64,000 nucleotides of DNA from the NCBI RefSeq assembly GCF_033807575.1, contig NC_084714.1, forward strand, positions 1,458,501 through 1,522,500. The letters run 5' to 3'. The stretch comes from Cydia pomonella. Lineage: Eukaryota > Arthropoda > Insecta > Lepidoptera > Tortricidae. Under the pieces are notes generated by a model. It was not told the DNA's origin, made no database searches, and saw only the letters and a program-made list of their open reading frames with translations. Positions 27,496-40,018 of this stretch are shown in pieces. Each line of letters opens with the position of its first letter. Position 1 is the first letter of the stretch. The translations under genes were made by a program, and so were the position numbers.

Positions 27496-30328
27496 GAATA
27501 GTATTCAAAATTATAACAAGTAAATGCGACCCTAATTATCCAGTGGAAAGTAGAGTGGAAAGTCATTAGAATCGTCTCAAATAAATAATTACTTGTACGA
27601 ATCACGACCGCCCGAAATGTGCAAGTTCAACGAGGTTTTAAATCAGACGGTTTTACTAGAGCGGAGAAATGGAATGGATTTAATTTGTTCAGTCGCTTAC
27701 TGATTATTTAATTTTTATAAAAATGATTACTATCATATAAAATGTTCTCTAAATTATATTTAGTTAGGTATGGTGCCACTGAATACTTTTGGTCTACAAC
27801 AAACAAGTAATTTCTTAAAGATTTTCATATTTGAGATGATGAACAGATTTCATTTCATTTTTAATTTTAAAGATAACAATCATAGTTATTACGACAAAAT
27901 CACTTCGTTTTGGACCCTATTTAGGGAAATAAAAAAATCGGTATTTACTACCAACTCGCTTTCATGGTAACCAACAAAATTTGGTCTGACTTAAAGTTAA
28001 AGACTATCATTAATTTTGAAGGTTCGGAATGAGAGGTCAGTATGCCAATTATGTATAAACTAAAATCTATATCATATACCAAAGAAATAGTGATCCAGCC
28101 CTTCAGAAGCCCAAAGTTCTTAAAGTTTAAATGAGTAGATAATAGTTATTTGTTCAACAAGAGAACGAAGTTTGATATTTATTCGAGTGCTTATTTTGAG
28201 ATTTTTGAGTCCCGTATAAGGGAAAGATTCTATAATAGATTCACGAGCGTAGCGACTATACCATTTTGATCACTGTTTTTAAGCAGCAAATTACCCTTGT
28301 TCGAGCTGCTGAGGTCTACTCATTTAAAGTTAACCATAACTTGTAAAAATAATTGCTGCAAACGTTCAGTATTTTCTAGAAAGGATTCTTGTTACTACAC
28401 TAAGTAATAAGTTCAACAAAATGCCTAGACTGTAAAAACCGTGTAGAACCATAAAGAGTACAAAAAAGGATTTATCACACCAGGTCCACTCCTCATAAGA
28501 AGAAATCACTTTTATTTCCCCACACGCCGGTTACGCAATACTTTCGCCATTACGTCGGAGCCGGTTCGAGATGACCAATTTGCGAAACTCTGATTAAAAG
28601 CAAACGACCGCCGACGCAATGATCATATATACATATATGTATCGTATATACCTACATCTTTCTACATATGGATATATTATAGATGTCACTTAAATTGTAC
28701 TAGAGTCGGACCACGTTAAGTTTTCATGCCAAGTGCTACGTCAAGTATGGAGATAATAGGGGTATGTATTATATCTATGCATTTGCGGCCAAGTTTGTGA
28801 AAAGTTAATAGAGTCTAGTTTACCCCAATAGAGCCAGTAATGGATCAAAAACCTCTACATGCAATCTCAAGTTTTATTTTATTTGAGAAAAAAAAAATAT
28901 TTATTTTAAATACCTACATGTAACAACAATTTTAAAAACTGAAAATTTATAAATATCTTACCAATTTTTTACTTGTATATTGACATTTAGAGTTATAAAA
29001 CTGAATAGATCACGTCCGGAATTCCGGAATATTTTCCTAAAGAAGCCTTTGAGAGGCGCATTTGTAACTATCCACAAATTATAATTTAAGGTTATATCTT
29101 TGACATCCGCTTTTTTTTTAAATATTGACAGATGTTGACATTCGACAGTGTATTGTTGTATATAAAGTGTTTCACCACAAAGTAAATAGCGGCGGCGCGC
29201 GCCGGAGCAGAGTTCGCTCAGTACAAAGTGCCATTTTCGCCGCACGCACACAGACGTGACATTTACGCACACAGACTTTACATTTACAGGCGTTCTCGGG
29301 CACTCTCGGGCAGAGCTTAGTCGGGCTGTGCGCGCGTTGCTCACTTGACACCCCCGCCGCTACATAGGTACCTACTGTCATGTACGTAAAAATGCATTCT
29401 CCAAGGAATGTAAACATGATAAGATGTATGTATAAACGAATCTATGTATGTATGTCTTGTGTAAACTTATATTACCTACTCCTTTTTGAAATTCGAAATT
29501 AATACAGAAGCAACCAGTGGTCGGGCAAGTTTAGGTATGTATTTTCAAGAACGGCGGGAACGGACCTTCTGTTTATTTTTTATTTTGTGGTTTCATTATT
29601 GAGTCTCAAGTACTGAAAAAATGTATCCCGCCTATAAGGGTACAGAGTCAAAAATAGCTGTCTCAACTTTGTGATGTCTACAAGAAAGAGGCAACCGAGT
29701 TAAGTATACAAGAAAATGTGTATGACGCAGTTTTTTCTGAATAAAAAACCTGCGCCATATAGACGGACGCGGAAAGACCTAAACTGCAGCCATAAAAATT
29801 CATAGTTAGACATAAAACATGATCAAACTTTAAAACTACTAATTTCAATTCAAGAATTCCTAGCTAAACATAAAACTAAAAATACTAATTTCAATTCAAG
29901 TACTTCTCCTTAAACAGCTCCTATAAATTACATCCCTTATCTTTTTTTTGATCTAAGTATAAATTGACGCCTTAAGTTGACATGTACGTTTTTTACGGAC
30001 ACCTATATATGTCCTAATAGGTGTTTGAATAAGGCATAGCATCATGTTGGGCCTTTAATTGCTTGCCGAGTATCAATTACTTGTGAGATAAGGATCACTA
30101 CCGGAGTTTTTACATAGGATTAAGATAACCGCATCTCTGGGTGCAGAGGAAACATTAGAGCTTGGGAAAGTTAGGACTGTTTGTTTTTATATGTTATTTA
30201 TTCCAAAATAATATATAATATACAAGGTAATATGGTATACTAAACTAGACACTTAGAAAACACGATTATATAAACTACTTTCTCAGACTAAACACCTGTA
30301 AAAGTTAGGACTGTGTTCATTAGACCTG
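27496..30328. other. no gene; dispersed repeats and one GC-rich block
   Basis: 28130-28320 shares 'ACAAGAGAACGAAGTTTGAT'-type and 'TTTTTAAGCAGCAAATTACC' sequence with 57950-58090 and 58798-58850. 29180-29350 is GC-rich (GGCGGCGCGCGCCGG) with overlapping short ORFs on the minus strand and no recognised domain. Confidence 0.5.
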
Positions 30329-30518
30329 TACCCCTAGTGTAATTTTAGTCGGTAGCGAAACGTGACGTACGCGTTTGCGTTAAGTTTCATTTTGTATGGG
30401 TTTTTGAACAGCGCGCCAAGCGGGACGTTTTGGAAAGTCAAAAATCTCATACAAAATGACACTTAACGCAAACGCGTACGTCACGTTTCGCTGTCGAAAA
30501 TATTTAAACTAGGGATAC
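30329..30518. mobile_element. foldback element with ~75-bp inverted arms
   Basis: Both arms contain AGCGAAACGTGACGTACGCG then TTTGCGTTAAGT, and CATTTTGTATG. The outer parts (CCCTAGT to GTCG) are similar with gaps. The spacer is about 40 bases. There is no ORF. Confidence 0.8.
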
Positions 30519-30613
30519 TGTATTAGAATTTGGTTTATTTGGTAGGTAGAAGTTAACTTAAAAACTTAAATATTTAAAAAGGCAATTTTAAAATGGGTAC
30601 ACGCAAAGACCGA

Positions 30614-30684
30614 TACAGAGGGACTGCAACTTGTATGGGAACTGCATGCCGACTGCACGCCAATACAAGTTGCAGACCCTCTGT
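30614..30684. repeat. 71-base near-perfect palindrome
   Basis: ACAGAGGGACTGCAACTTGT at the left and its reverse complement with one gap at the right, with a 21-base spacer that itself contains GCATGC. Probably the core of a small foldback element. Confidence 0.7.
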
Positions 30685-30829
30685 ACCAGCCCTAATTTGT
30701 AATTAATCGGTAAAAAACCAAGACTAAATTTAATTCAATTCAATATATTTAATTCGAATTATACAATCCATATTAGTGTTAGTACATAGCACAGCAAAAC
30801 TTATAAACAAAAATAAAAATAAATTAAAA

Positions 30830-30915
30830 TCGGCGCGGTGCGGCGAGCGGCGGCGCGTGCAGCCGTACCCAGCGCGCGAACAAAGGCGAGTCCCAGCGCT
30901 GCGCCGGCACGCTTA
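30830..30915. other. short GC-rich island
   Basis: About 85 bases of mostly G and C (GCGGCGAGCGGCGGCGCGTG) in AT-rich surroundings. There is no ORF. Confidence 0.5.
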
Positions 30916-30950
30916 GAATACTGTTACTTACTACTAGAATACTGTTGTAC

Positions 30951-31380
30951 CTAAGAGGCTGTCAATACCTAAAGCGCGCACACTGTCTATATGTATCGGA
31001 GTAAATGAGATAGCACTGTCGCATATTACTGGGCCTGGGCAAGTTATTATTTAAATAATAAAAAGTGGATTATTAGTGTAATATTTTACTCATTAGCGGT
31101 TTAGATATAAATGTTTTGAAATTGTGACTTTAATTGCAGACCCATAAGTCAAAACAATAAAGACATTGAACCGTTTAATTGTAGTTTTAAGACCAATCTT
31201 TGCTATTATTTTCTATCGAGCCGATTTCGTTCAATCATGTATCGAGTACGACCACGGTCATTGAAATATAATTAATATTAACATATATTTTTCTTACTTT
31301 ACTAAAACAAATAATCTTTCTTAAAAAACTGTTTAAGTAACATCAATTTCAAGGACATTGGGTGTTGACAGCCCCTTAAG
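30951..31380 (+). mobile_element. MITE copy A, 'TAAGAGGCTGTCAA' termini, 430 bp
   Basis: Inverted ends TAAGAGGCTGTCAATACC and TTAAGGGGCTGTCAACACC. The interior is non-coding. A second copy, inverted and interrupted, is at 61294-62092. Confidence 0.8.
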
Positions 31381-31810
31381 AAGACATTTTGTTAGTTTTA
31401 TAAGAATCTGCCTTAAATGTGTTTTTCTTCTTGCGAGTCACGATTTCACTAGTCATACTCGTATATGTGTCTTCCAACATATCGTTAAATTAAACTGTTA
31501 CTAACCTTAATAGCTTAAGTCCAATTTAGACATCTTAAACGATTAAGGCAAACCAGATAACAAATGTTCAATGATCTTTGATGAATTTATTCATTTATTC
31601 ATGAATAATCTGTGACATTTGTGCGAAGGTCGATACCTTGCTTCCTAACTGCCTACACTGCATGATGATCATCAATCATTCTGTTAATTTGACATTGGAA
31701 CAAAGCCTTTAATTTAAGTAATGATGTTAGGCGATAGTTAGTCAATTAGTTAAGTTCGTTGACGGTTTTGAAGCTATAAATAAGTATTCTGTCAGTTTTT
31801 AAGATTACAT

Positions 31811-32018
31811 TTTTTTTTTAAATACTACGTTGGTGGCAAACAAGCATACGGCCCGCCTGATGGTAAGCAGTCTCCGTAGCCTATGTACGCTTGCAACTCC
31901 AGAGGAGTTACATGCGCGTTGCCGACCCTAACCCCCCCCCCCTCCCCTCGTTGAGCTCTGGCAACCTTACTCACCGGCAGGAACACAACACTATGAGTAG
32001 GGTCTAGCGTTATTTGGC
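31811..32018 (-). mobile_element. family X retroposon, 5'-truncated (X1)
   Basis: In its own sense (minus) it ends 'GTATGCTTGTTTGCCACC', then the A-rich tail. It lacks the 5' half. Confidence 0.85.
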
Positions 32019-32343
32019 ATCTACCTATATTTATTGATAAAAATATATATGTATTAAGTTTTACATACATTAATTTATTTAACGCCATATTTCATATTTT
32101 ATATATAATGTGAATTTTGAAAAAAAAAAAAAAGTGAATTTCGAAATGTGCGCCTTGTTCTGTATTTTCTGTAAAGATAATGAATAAATGATGAAGATAT
32201 GATTCACCTATTATTTGCAGAAATACTGTAAACTAATTATTATACAGGTTTACACAGATAATATCTTTTGTTGTCTACAAGCTGTTGATTATTATTTTAT
32301 TTTTATTAAATAGCACCACCCTCAATTTTTCTGCTTCTCCCTA

Positions 32344-32424
32344 AAGGTTGACTGGTAGAGAATGCCTTATGGCATCAAGTCCGCCTTTTGTACTGTAAGG
32401 TTTTATTTTGTGCAATAAATATTA
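32344..32424 (+). mobile_element. LINE 3' end
   Basis: GGTTGACTGGTAGAGAATGC, then AAGTCCGCCTTTTGTAC and TGTGCAATAAA. The same tail occurs at 56405-56478. Confidence 0.65.
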
Positions 32425-32493
32425 CAATAAATATTTCGTTAATAAATACTAAATAATAGATTCATGGTGGAAATATTCGCTGTCAACGGGTAT

Positions 32494-32567
32494 GTCTCGA
32501 TGATTTAATTGGCAGAGCGCTGGACCGGTATCCCGGAGTCGCAAGTTCAAGTCTCGCCTGAGACAGT
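32494..32567 (+). mobile_element. tRNA-like sequence (pseudo-tRNA or SINE head)
   Basis: 74 bases with paired ends (GTCTC and GAGAC), a T-arm-like CGCAAGTTCAAGTCTCGC and a D-arm-like AATTGGCAGAGC. The D-stem and anticodon stem are broken, so it is not a working tRNA gene. Confidence 0.5.
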
Positions 32568-32640
32568 GAATTATTCAAATTTTCGAAGCATTATAGTATC
32601 TTTTGCAAACGTTTTTTGCTTAATACAAAACCAATTAAGC

Positions 32641-32745
32641 AGGCAGCCTCCTAGCTGAGTCGGTAGTGACCTTGTCTACCAAGTAGGAGGTCCGGAGTAC
32701 AAATCATGGTAAAGGCATTTATTTGTGTGTTTATCGCGGATATTA
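32641..32745 (+). mobile_element. SINE head related to S1, truncated
   Basis: CTAGCTGAGTCGGTAGTGACC and GGAGTACAAATC resemble the S1 boxes A and B. The copy stops where a complete S1 copy begins. Confidence 0.6.
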
Positions 32746-32747
32746 AT

Positions 32748-33010
32748 GACGACCGGTTTGGCCTAGTGGGTAGTGACTCTGCCTACGAAGCCGATGGTCC
32801 CGGGTTCAAATCCTGGTAAGGGCATGTATTCGTGTGATGAGCATGGATATTTGTTCCTGAGTCATGGGTGTTTTCTATGTATTTAAGTATTTATAAATAT
32901 TTATATATTATATGTATATATCGTTGTCTAAGTACCCTCAACACAAGCCTTATTGAGCTTACTGTGGGACTTAGTCAATTTGTGTAATAATGTCCTATAA
33001 TATTTATTAT
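32748..33010 (+). mobile_element. SINE family S1, full length
   Basis: Head GACCGGTTTGGCCTAGTGGG, box B GGGTTCAAATCC, tail to GTCCTATAATATTTATT. Confidence 0.88.
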
Positions 33011-33142
33011 TTACTATTAATAATGTTCCTGCGTTTTTACGGATTCTTAAATATATATTATATGTATATTATAATACAGTATGTATCTGAACGATTACTC
33101 AAAACCGTTAACGTTAAGGTCATACTGAGCAATTATTACTAT

Positions 33143-33509
33143 GGGACCAACCCCGATGTTGCAAAAGAGAGTATCTTTAAGAGAGGTATGGGCATTGTGA
33201 ATGTCATCTCGCCTTGTGTGGTAGGGCACAGCACAGCGGATGTCATTCCAGATCTAGAGCAGAGCCCAACTGGGGAAGTACCTCCACCTTACAGAAAACC
33301 ACAGCCAAATAACACTAGACCCTACTCATAGTGTTGTGTTCCTGCCGGTGAGGAAGGTTGCCAGAGCTCAACGAGGGGAATGAGGGTTGTTAGGGACAGC
33401 AACGCGCATTTAACTCCTCTGGAGTTGCAGGCGTATATAGGCTACGAAGACTGCTTACCATCAGGCAGGCCGTAAGCTTGTTTGCCACCGACGTAGTATA
33501 AAAAAAAAA
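33143..33509 (+). mobile_element. family X retroposon, near full length, diverged 5' end (X2)
   Basis: Reads in its own sense from GGGACCAACCCC to GACGTAGTATAAAAAAAAA. The tail is nine or ten A. The only copy in plus orientation besides X5. Confidence 0.85.
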
Positions 33510-33675
33510 TTGACTCTCCCATAGGAAATTTCAATATCAGACCAGCAAAATATATGAAAGAGCCAAACTTTTTTTCGCTATTTCAGGGTTGATTCCGTAG
33601 TAAAATTTGCTCAGTAAGACCTAAACTTTAACGGGTTTAAGTAATTGCTTTACCTTCAGATATATAATGTACATG

Positions 33676-34007
33676 AAGCGCTGGTGGCTCAGCGGTAAGA
33701 GCGTGCGACTTGCAATCTGGAGGTCGCGGGTTCAAACCCCGGCTCGTACCAATGAGTTTTTCGGAACTTATGTACGAAATATTATTTGATATTTACCAGT
33801 CGCTTTTCGGTGAAGGAAAACATCGTGTGGAAACCGGACTAATCCCAACAAGGCCTAGTTTTACCCTCTGGGTTGGAAGGTCAGATGGCAGTCGCTTTCG
33901 TAAAAACTAGTGCCTACGCCAAATCTTGGGATTAGTTGTCAAAGCGGACCCCAGGCTCCCTTGAGCCGTGGCAATATGCCGGGACAACGCTAGGAAGAAA
34001 AAAAAAA
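33676..34007 (+). mobile_element. tRNA-derived SINE, family S2
   Basis: Head with 'GGTGGCTCAGCGGTAAGAGC' (box A) and 'GGGTTCAAACCC' (box B). The body 'GGTTGGAAGGTCAGATGGCA' and 'AAATCTTGGGATTAGTTGTC' is typical of a widespread lepidopteran SINE. The tail GCCGGGACAACGCTAGGAAG is followed by an A run. Confidence 0.88.
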
Positions 34008-34905
34008 CCGTCTATGGTCTGTAACACGAGTAAAAAATTAAACCGTCACGCGTCAGCTGTACTCCTCAAAATGACCAACATTTGTTCAGCGACTTTTAAA
34101 AATAACTTGTATTTAGATTTTTAGCATACTTTAAAGTTTATTATAAGACGCAATGTATTGCGTATTTTGTTAAGTTTACAGCGTGACAAGCAACGCCAAT
34201 TACGCTGATGACAGCGTACATTGAAGATAATATTTAATTTGTATGAAAAATAAGAAGTCATAATTTTTGAAAGTCGCTGAACAGATGTTGGTCAGTTTGA
34301 GAAGTAGTCTACAGTTCAATTTTTTGCTTATGTACACCCGGTATAAAAAAAAATAGTCATCTAAATAATACCCACAACAAGCCCTATATACTGAGCGTCT
34401 AAACGATTTGTGCAAATTGTCCTACAATATTTATTTAATTTATTTTAATAAATACTAAATCTAAAATCAGGTAAATAAATTTAATTTCCACTGAATACCT
34501 TTGTAAACAATTTTATCTGCAACACGTTTTGGAACGTTACCTCGATCTATGCTTCGATAAAGGGGCTACTTTACTATAGAAATTGGGGCTGTGCTCGACA
34601 TATTGCCGCGGGCTGGCAGGAAAAGTGGAACAGGGAGACATAGTGATGCGCTGTATACAGTATTCTTATTTACGGGAATATTTTTATGATAAAAATTACT
34701 ATATTAGATATTTCTTATACTTTAATCAAATAATTTTATACAGAAAGGCATCAAAAACCAAACGACTTTTTTTATCAAAACGACGACCTGGGTCATAAGG
34801 GCGTCCGCTAGCGTGTGCGGGTGCACGGAGCGGGCGCACCCGCGCGGCTGCCATTGTTGGTAAAATCCAGCGCACGCATCCGCGCCAGTTAGCATTGCTC
34901 ATACA
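34008..34905. other. no gene seen
   Basis: AT-rich. Two diverged inverted stretches with 'AAAATGACCAACATTTGTTC' (about 34067) and its complement (about 34283) may be part of one old foldback. Confidence 0.5.
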
Positions 34906-34906
34906 G

Positions 34907-35174
34907 CCCGATTCGAAGAATGAGATACGATAACGATAAGTTCTGGTTTAGATAAGTTCTCATTTAGATATCGTTTGTGTGTCATATGATTGACAGAAGC
35001 AGCTCGATTCGGGCAACCAATGTCACTTTGACGTTAGAAATGTCGTAGATAGATCTTATTGGGATCACAGCAGAATCGAAACAAACGTCAATTTTGACAT
35101 GTCGTTTAGCTATCGATCTTTTAAAGACCTTTCCAAGATCTTAAACGTATCTTAGTCATTCTTCGAATCGGGCC
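34907..35174. mobile_element. MITE family M1, uninterrupted copy
   Basis: Inverted ends GCCCGATTCGAAGAATGAG/ACT, 268 bases, no ORF. The site AGATCTTATTGGGATCAC at 35055-35072 is the empty counterpart of the insertion in the second copy at 43511. Confidence 0.85.
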
Positions 35175-35514
35175 GATGGTATTATCACCGAATAATCGTT
35201 AACCCGCTTACCCGCTCCGTGTACCGATAATTCTTTATTTTTATTTTTATTTAGAAACCAAGCAACAAAAGGAAAAAGCAACAAAAAGACCTGGAGGTTC
35301 ATAAATTATAAATTATGTTAACTGAAATAAATATGAAATGAAAATGAAAATGAAAATGAAAATATTTAATTCAGACACCAAGTATCCATATTTTTGTCTA
35401 CAAGACTGTGTTAGTAAAATAACAAGAAAAATCTTAAAAATAAAGTTAACATTAATGTTAGTGGAACACATAATGCTCATTGGATCTAACATGCATTGTC
35501 ATCCAGTGAGTTAT

Positions 35515-35640
35515 AAGAGGGCTGTCCACCCTTTCCGCAATCACCCTCAGGAGAGTGTTGGTGCTGCCCCGCACGCGGTCCCACAGGGACGCCACCCTCT
35601 TACGCAGCACTGCGTGGAAACCGTCTGTGCTCCAGTATAA
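35515..35640 (-). pseudogene. LINE protein fragment (probable)
   Basis: The minus strand reads 'FHAVLRKRVASLWDRVRGST' then 'NTLLRVIAERVDSPL'. It resembles the end of a lepidopteran LINE protein. No catalytic motif is visible. Confidence 0.45.
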
Positions 35641-35770
35641 ATATAGTTAAAGCAAATTTTTTGTATCGGATAGAAAAATAACTGATATCAGTACTTATCC
35701 AAATTGTAGCTGTTTTATTTAAGAACTTAAAGTATTTAGTTTACTTATTTGTAACTAAGAAACTATGGAT

Positions 35771-35953
35771 TTTTTTATACTACGTCGGTGGCAAACAAGC
35801 ATACGGCCCGCCTGATGGTAAGCAGTATCTGTAGCCTATGTACGCCTGCAACTCCAGAGGAGTTACATGCGCGTTGCCGACCCTAACCCCCTCCCGCCCC
35901 TCGTTGAGCTCTGGCAACCTTACTCACCGGCAGGAACACAACACTATGAGTAA
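35771..35953 (-). mobile_element. family X retroposon, 5'-truncated (X3)
   Basis: Same sequence as X1 with a T run on the plus strand at its tail. It ends at CTATGAGTAAGG. Confidence 0.85.
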
Positions 35954-37551
35954 GGATTTAATCGTATAAATATTTTTTCTTTTATTTTATTAAAGCCATA
36001 TCTCTTCGTATCTATAAAATAGTAACCATATGCGTAAATTCATAAACTAAAATAATGTAACTATAGTAGGCGTGTGGTACTGTCACACTTAGACACTGTC
36101 TCTAGAGTCACTAGATTTTCTCTTGGCAGTCTGTTCGGAAAGAGAAGAGTCGTGGAATGTATTGGACCCCATAGATTGGACGACTCCCCCACACGACTCT
36201 TCTTCCGAAGACTAGTAATATTTCCCACTATTACCGGCAAAGGCACGTCACTAGTCATCGTGTGCGGCGGGCCTTATCACCCGTGACGCGACTAAAATAT
36301 AATAATTATATTTTTCGTCATGACGTGATGACGCTTGATAATTCCTGGGTGGGCTTTTAATACAACAATAATTTCTAGTTCTGTTTGACGATTTGATGAT
36401 TCGTTACGCTGTTAGTTTGTGTTGGCTTTGTCTTTTTTTCATTTTTATTAAACTTTAAGTGCGTAGTTAGTAAACATAAGCACATCTGTGTGTGATATTA
36501 CAAAAAGAACAATGTACGCTAATTATAATATGGTAATGTAATCTTCAATTATAAGTAGAATTTTAAGTAAAATTAATTGACCGACCGAAAGAGAGGTGTC
36601 AGTTTCAGCTTTGGCGAAAATTATTTCGAATATTTCTCAACGGATTCTCCTGAAATTTGGTGAGTAGGTTCGATAATTATTATTAATTATATAGAATTTT
36701 TATCGATTCAGTTTTTGGAAAATGTTCATAATGATGGATCCATGGGGGTTAGAATTTAGAATGTTTGCTTCATTAGTTTTGTGAAGACTTGTTAAGTTAA
36801 AAGAACTGAATGAATTTAAAAAAAAAAACAATAACAGTGCAAATTTAACATTTCCTTAACTTTTTAGGTAATATATATTAATCTTACAAAATGTCAAGGA
36901 TTACACAATGAATATCCAGTTTATTTGACATTTATTCTTAATTCACATAACGTTGCGTTAGTGTATTCATTTGATATATTTATTAGAATTCCGATGGTTG
37001 CATCACTCACATTCGGAATTTAGAAAACAAATTATTTTGAAATTAATTCAGTTTACATTCAGATTACAATTAATTCAAAGTAATTAAATTAACCTTTATT
37101 CAAATTAATGGTCGTTACATATCCATAAACAAAACTTAAATGTATCTTAATTGTATAACTTAAAAAAAATATTCATAAAGCTGCTCTTTTATGACCGATT
37201 TATTTCATATATTGCATCATAATTAACCTCCTCTTTTTTGTAACTGTGTTTATAAGTACTTAGAGATTCAAAAAATAATAGTTTTATCTCAAAAATCGTC
37301 AATTTAATGAGGCATGTTAAACACCCAGCTAATGTATGTAAATATCTTTAAACGGTTTGATACAATCTGTACTATATTGTGGTACAATGCTGGTATTTTT
37401 ATTGTTTCCCAGACACTCTGTTATGCAACTTATCGCGTCGTTATATCGGACTTTCGTTTTTTAGTGTGGATTATTGTTTAAATGCTGTTTTATTGGAATA
37501 ATTATGGAGATAATATTTATTGTATAAGGCAAGTTGGTATGGCTACGAATT
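35954..37551. other. no gene; one dispersed repeat
   Basis: 36575-36745 (from TTGACCGACCGAAAG to ATGGATCCATGG) is related to 55725-56035. The rest is AT-rich without conserved ORFs. Confidence 0.5.
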
Positions 37552-37893
37552 AGGGTTTTTTTTGATGCTACGTCGGTGGCAAACAAGCATACGGCCCGCC
37601 TGATGGTAAGCAGTATACTCCAGAGGACTTACATGCGCGTTGCCGACCCTAACCCCCTCCCCCCCCTCGTTGAGCTCTGGCAACCTTACTCACCGGCAGG
37701 AACACAACACTATGAGTAGGGCCTAGTGTTATTTGGTTGCGGTTTTCTGTAAGGTGGAGGTACTTCCCCAGTTGGGCTCTGCTCTAGAACTGGAATGACA
37801 TCCGCTGTGCTGTGCCCTACCACACAGAGCGAGATGACATTCACAATGCCCATACCTCTCTTGTGGACGTAGTTTAAGGACATACCCGGGTCC
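37552..37893 (-). mobile_element. family X retroposon, full length (X4)
   Basis: Ends at ACCCGGGTCC on the plus strand (its 5' end), the same boundary as X8 and X9. A T run marks the tail. A middle deletion of about 30 bases near 37614 removes the stretch between CAGTAT and ACTCCAGAGG. Confidence 0.88.
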
Positions 37894-38016
37894 AAGGGAT
37901 CCTAAAGTTGAAGTTGGATGCCCTAAGAGTAATATTGCTTGCAAGCAAAATATACACATTGTACCTGAATAGTTATAACGTCTTTTCTTACTGTATATTA
38001 GCAAATGAATATATTT

Positions 38017-38152
38017 GTGACTGGAACCGGCAAAACGTCCCCCTGTGTCTGTTGCCATAAGGATGCCTTGACAGATTATTCGTATAAAGGTACAATCAAA
38101 TCTCGTCCTTATGGCAAGCGACAAAGTGGGACGTTTTGCCGGTTCCGGTCAC
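38017..38152. mobile_element. foldback MITE family M3, copy 1
   Basis: Arms GTGACTGGAACCGGCAAAAC and GTTTTGCCGGTTCCGGTCAC. The inner part, with 'GCCATAAGGATGCCTTGACA' and 'TTATTCGTATAAA', recurs at 60690-60832. Confidence 0.8.
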
Positions 38153-39164
38153 ATTTGATTCATTGATAGCAAATTAATTGAGGAGTGTCATTTCAAACGG
38201 GCTTATTTTTGTATGGTTTTCATAGAGAAATAAGACCTTTTGAAAATCCACTCCTCAATTAGTATACACATATTTTCAGCATCTCGTTTTGAAATGAGAG
38301 CGTAACTTTTTTATGGCGGCGGCTTATTTTCTTGTAAATCTTTAAGTGATATTGTGGTGACATATTTTTTTTATAAACTACTCGTCACAACTCACAATGG
38401 TCCATTTTATGCCCTTGTCCAACAATCTTACATTTTATTTAACTACCAACACAAACAACTTCAAAAGAAACACAAAGCCCTTATACCGCCCTTATATATC
38501 TTCTTTATTACATCTACAGTGACATCAGAAGCTTCTTATGTCCCCATTACATAATTCTACCTTCAGACCGGTTCCTTATTGGCTCTATAAAACTTGGCTA
38601 GTACTATGTCGAAGTAACATGATATTATTGGAGTTATAAATGTGGTATGTCAGTTAAAGTGACAAGGTGGTAATGTAAGTAGCTTGATATGTGAGGGTTA
38701 AAGTAATCTAACATCGCGTGACTGCTGTCGACAAGTTGTTTTGTTTCGTGATTCAACGAATAAAAGTGGAAAAAAGACATAAAGGAATGTTTGGGTTCAA
38801 GCCTCCTGCCTGATTAAAAATTCGGTCGGAACTCGGAATCATTATCATAAAAAAATAAATGGTTAAAGTAATTTTTTTTGCACAAATCGAGAATCAGTAT
38901 CTATCAGAAAATGGTCATTTCTGGTTTATGAAGTTAGGGCTCAATATGCATATTAATTACAAGAAATAGCTTTTCCTTTTGCAAGAATTCGATGTTTTCT
39001 AAAAGAGCTGTATTTGTATGATTTGATGTACTTACATATATATTTCTTAATCAAATTTATATAAAGAAAAGTAATTGCATGATTTGTCTAGTCATCTATA
39101 TTGTATTTCTCCTATTTAATGCATGTTAATTATAAAATGTAATGTTATGAAAATATGTGTCCCG
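38153..39164. other. no gene seen
   Basis: Near 38180-38260 an inverted pair (TTGAGGAGTGTCATTTCAAA and ATCCACTCCTCAATTAGTA) suggests a small decayed foldback. Otherwise AT-rich. Confidence 0.45.
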
Positions 39165-39300
39165 CCGAATTTCTTGCCGGTCCATATTGGGATACCCTTC
39201 TCCAATTGAGGGGGGATTTAAATCTTAGAGCTGATGTAGCTTTATTTGACGTTCATAAGCGCATTGTAATATGCCTACTTGAATAATAAACTATCTTTAG
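39165..39300 (+). mobile_element. LINE 3' end (probable)
   Basis: ATTTGACGTTCATAAGCGCA, then AATATGCCTACTTGAATAAT and AACTATCTT, a common tail type in Lepidoptera (from memory). Confidence 0.45.
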
Positions 39301-40018
39301 CTGTGGCTTTATTGATTTGACTGATACCAGTAGGTATTTTTTCTGCTGTGCACCGAACTGCCTTTATTTAAATTTATGTTGTGTACGTAATGCATAATAT
39401 ACGTATTGCATATTAAAATCTACCAGCACGATAGTAATAAATTAGCCCACGATCTCCCGATAGCTGAGTTATTCCGATTTAATGCATTGTGCCGGAATGG
39501 GGTTAGGTGTCGTGGCTACCCGACTGCAGCCAGGAGAGTTATGGCTTGATAAACTTTATGTTTAGAACGACCTTATTGTGTTCAGAATATATACATATAT
39601 ATGTACTTGCGTATATAGTTAAACAGCAGCAGATTTAAGATACATATAGGTAATACAATGTCCATTTATTTTCACTTGTAGGTATAGATTGTGTCATTTA
39701 CGAATCGCGTACTGTCATTTTGTTAAAGGTTAGATTTGGCATATCTGTGCGTCATCGAGAATGACACGAACTATATATCGTTATATCATGTAATGCCTGT
39801 TTACCATAAACAGTATTATTATAGTGTAAAATAGCTTATGATATAGGAGAGGTATATCAGATGAGGACATTTTAAACAGAATTCTATTTTCAGAGTACTT
39901 AATATACAATGTAAGGACCTACTAAAATTTTCCGTGTCAAAAAGTTTTGCGCGGCGCACCATTTCTTTTCTTTCATTCTAATTTCCTGATTTTACGCCAT
40001 CTCTTAAAGAGTTTAAGG

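Noticed and set aside
28958..29417. Two overlapping minus-strand ORFs rich in Arg and Cys
   Set aside because: They derive from one GC-rich block in different frames, with no recognised domain; possibly a dispersed repeat.
32494..32567. Functional tRNA gene
   Set aside because: D-stem and anticodon stem do not pair and the acceptor stem fails at positions 6-7; called a tRNA-like SINE head.
33676..33750. tRNA gene
   Set aside because: Boxes A and B are present but the acceptor ends do not pair and the sequence continues into a known SINE type with an A tail.
37710..37895. Conserved peptide ending NTRPYS seen in several family X copies
   Set aside because: Similarity follows from the repeated DNA; other copies have stops and truncations. 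Could be the end of a LINE ORF but is not evidence of a host gene.
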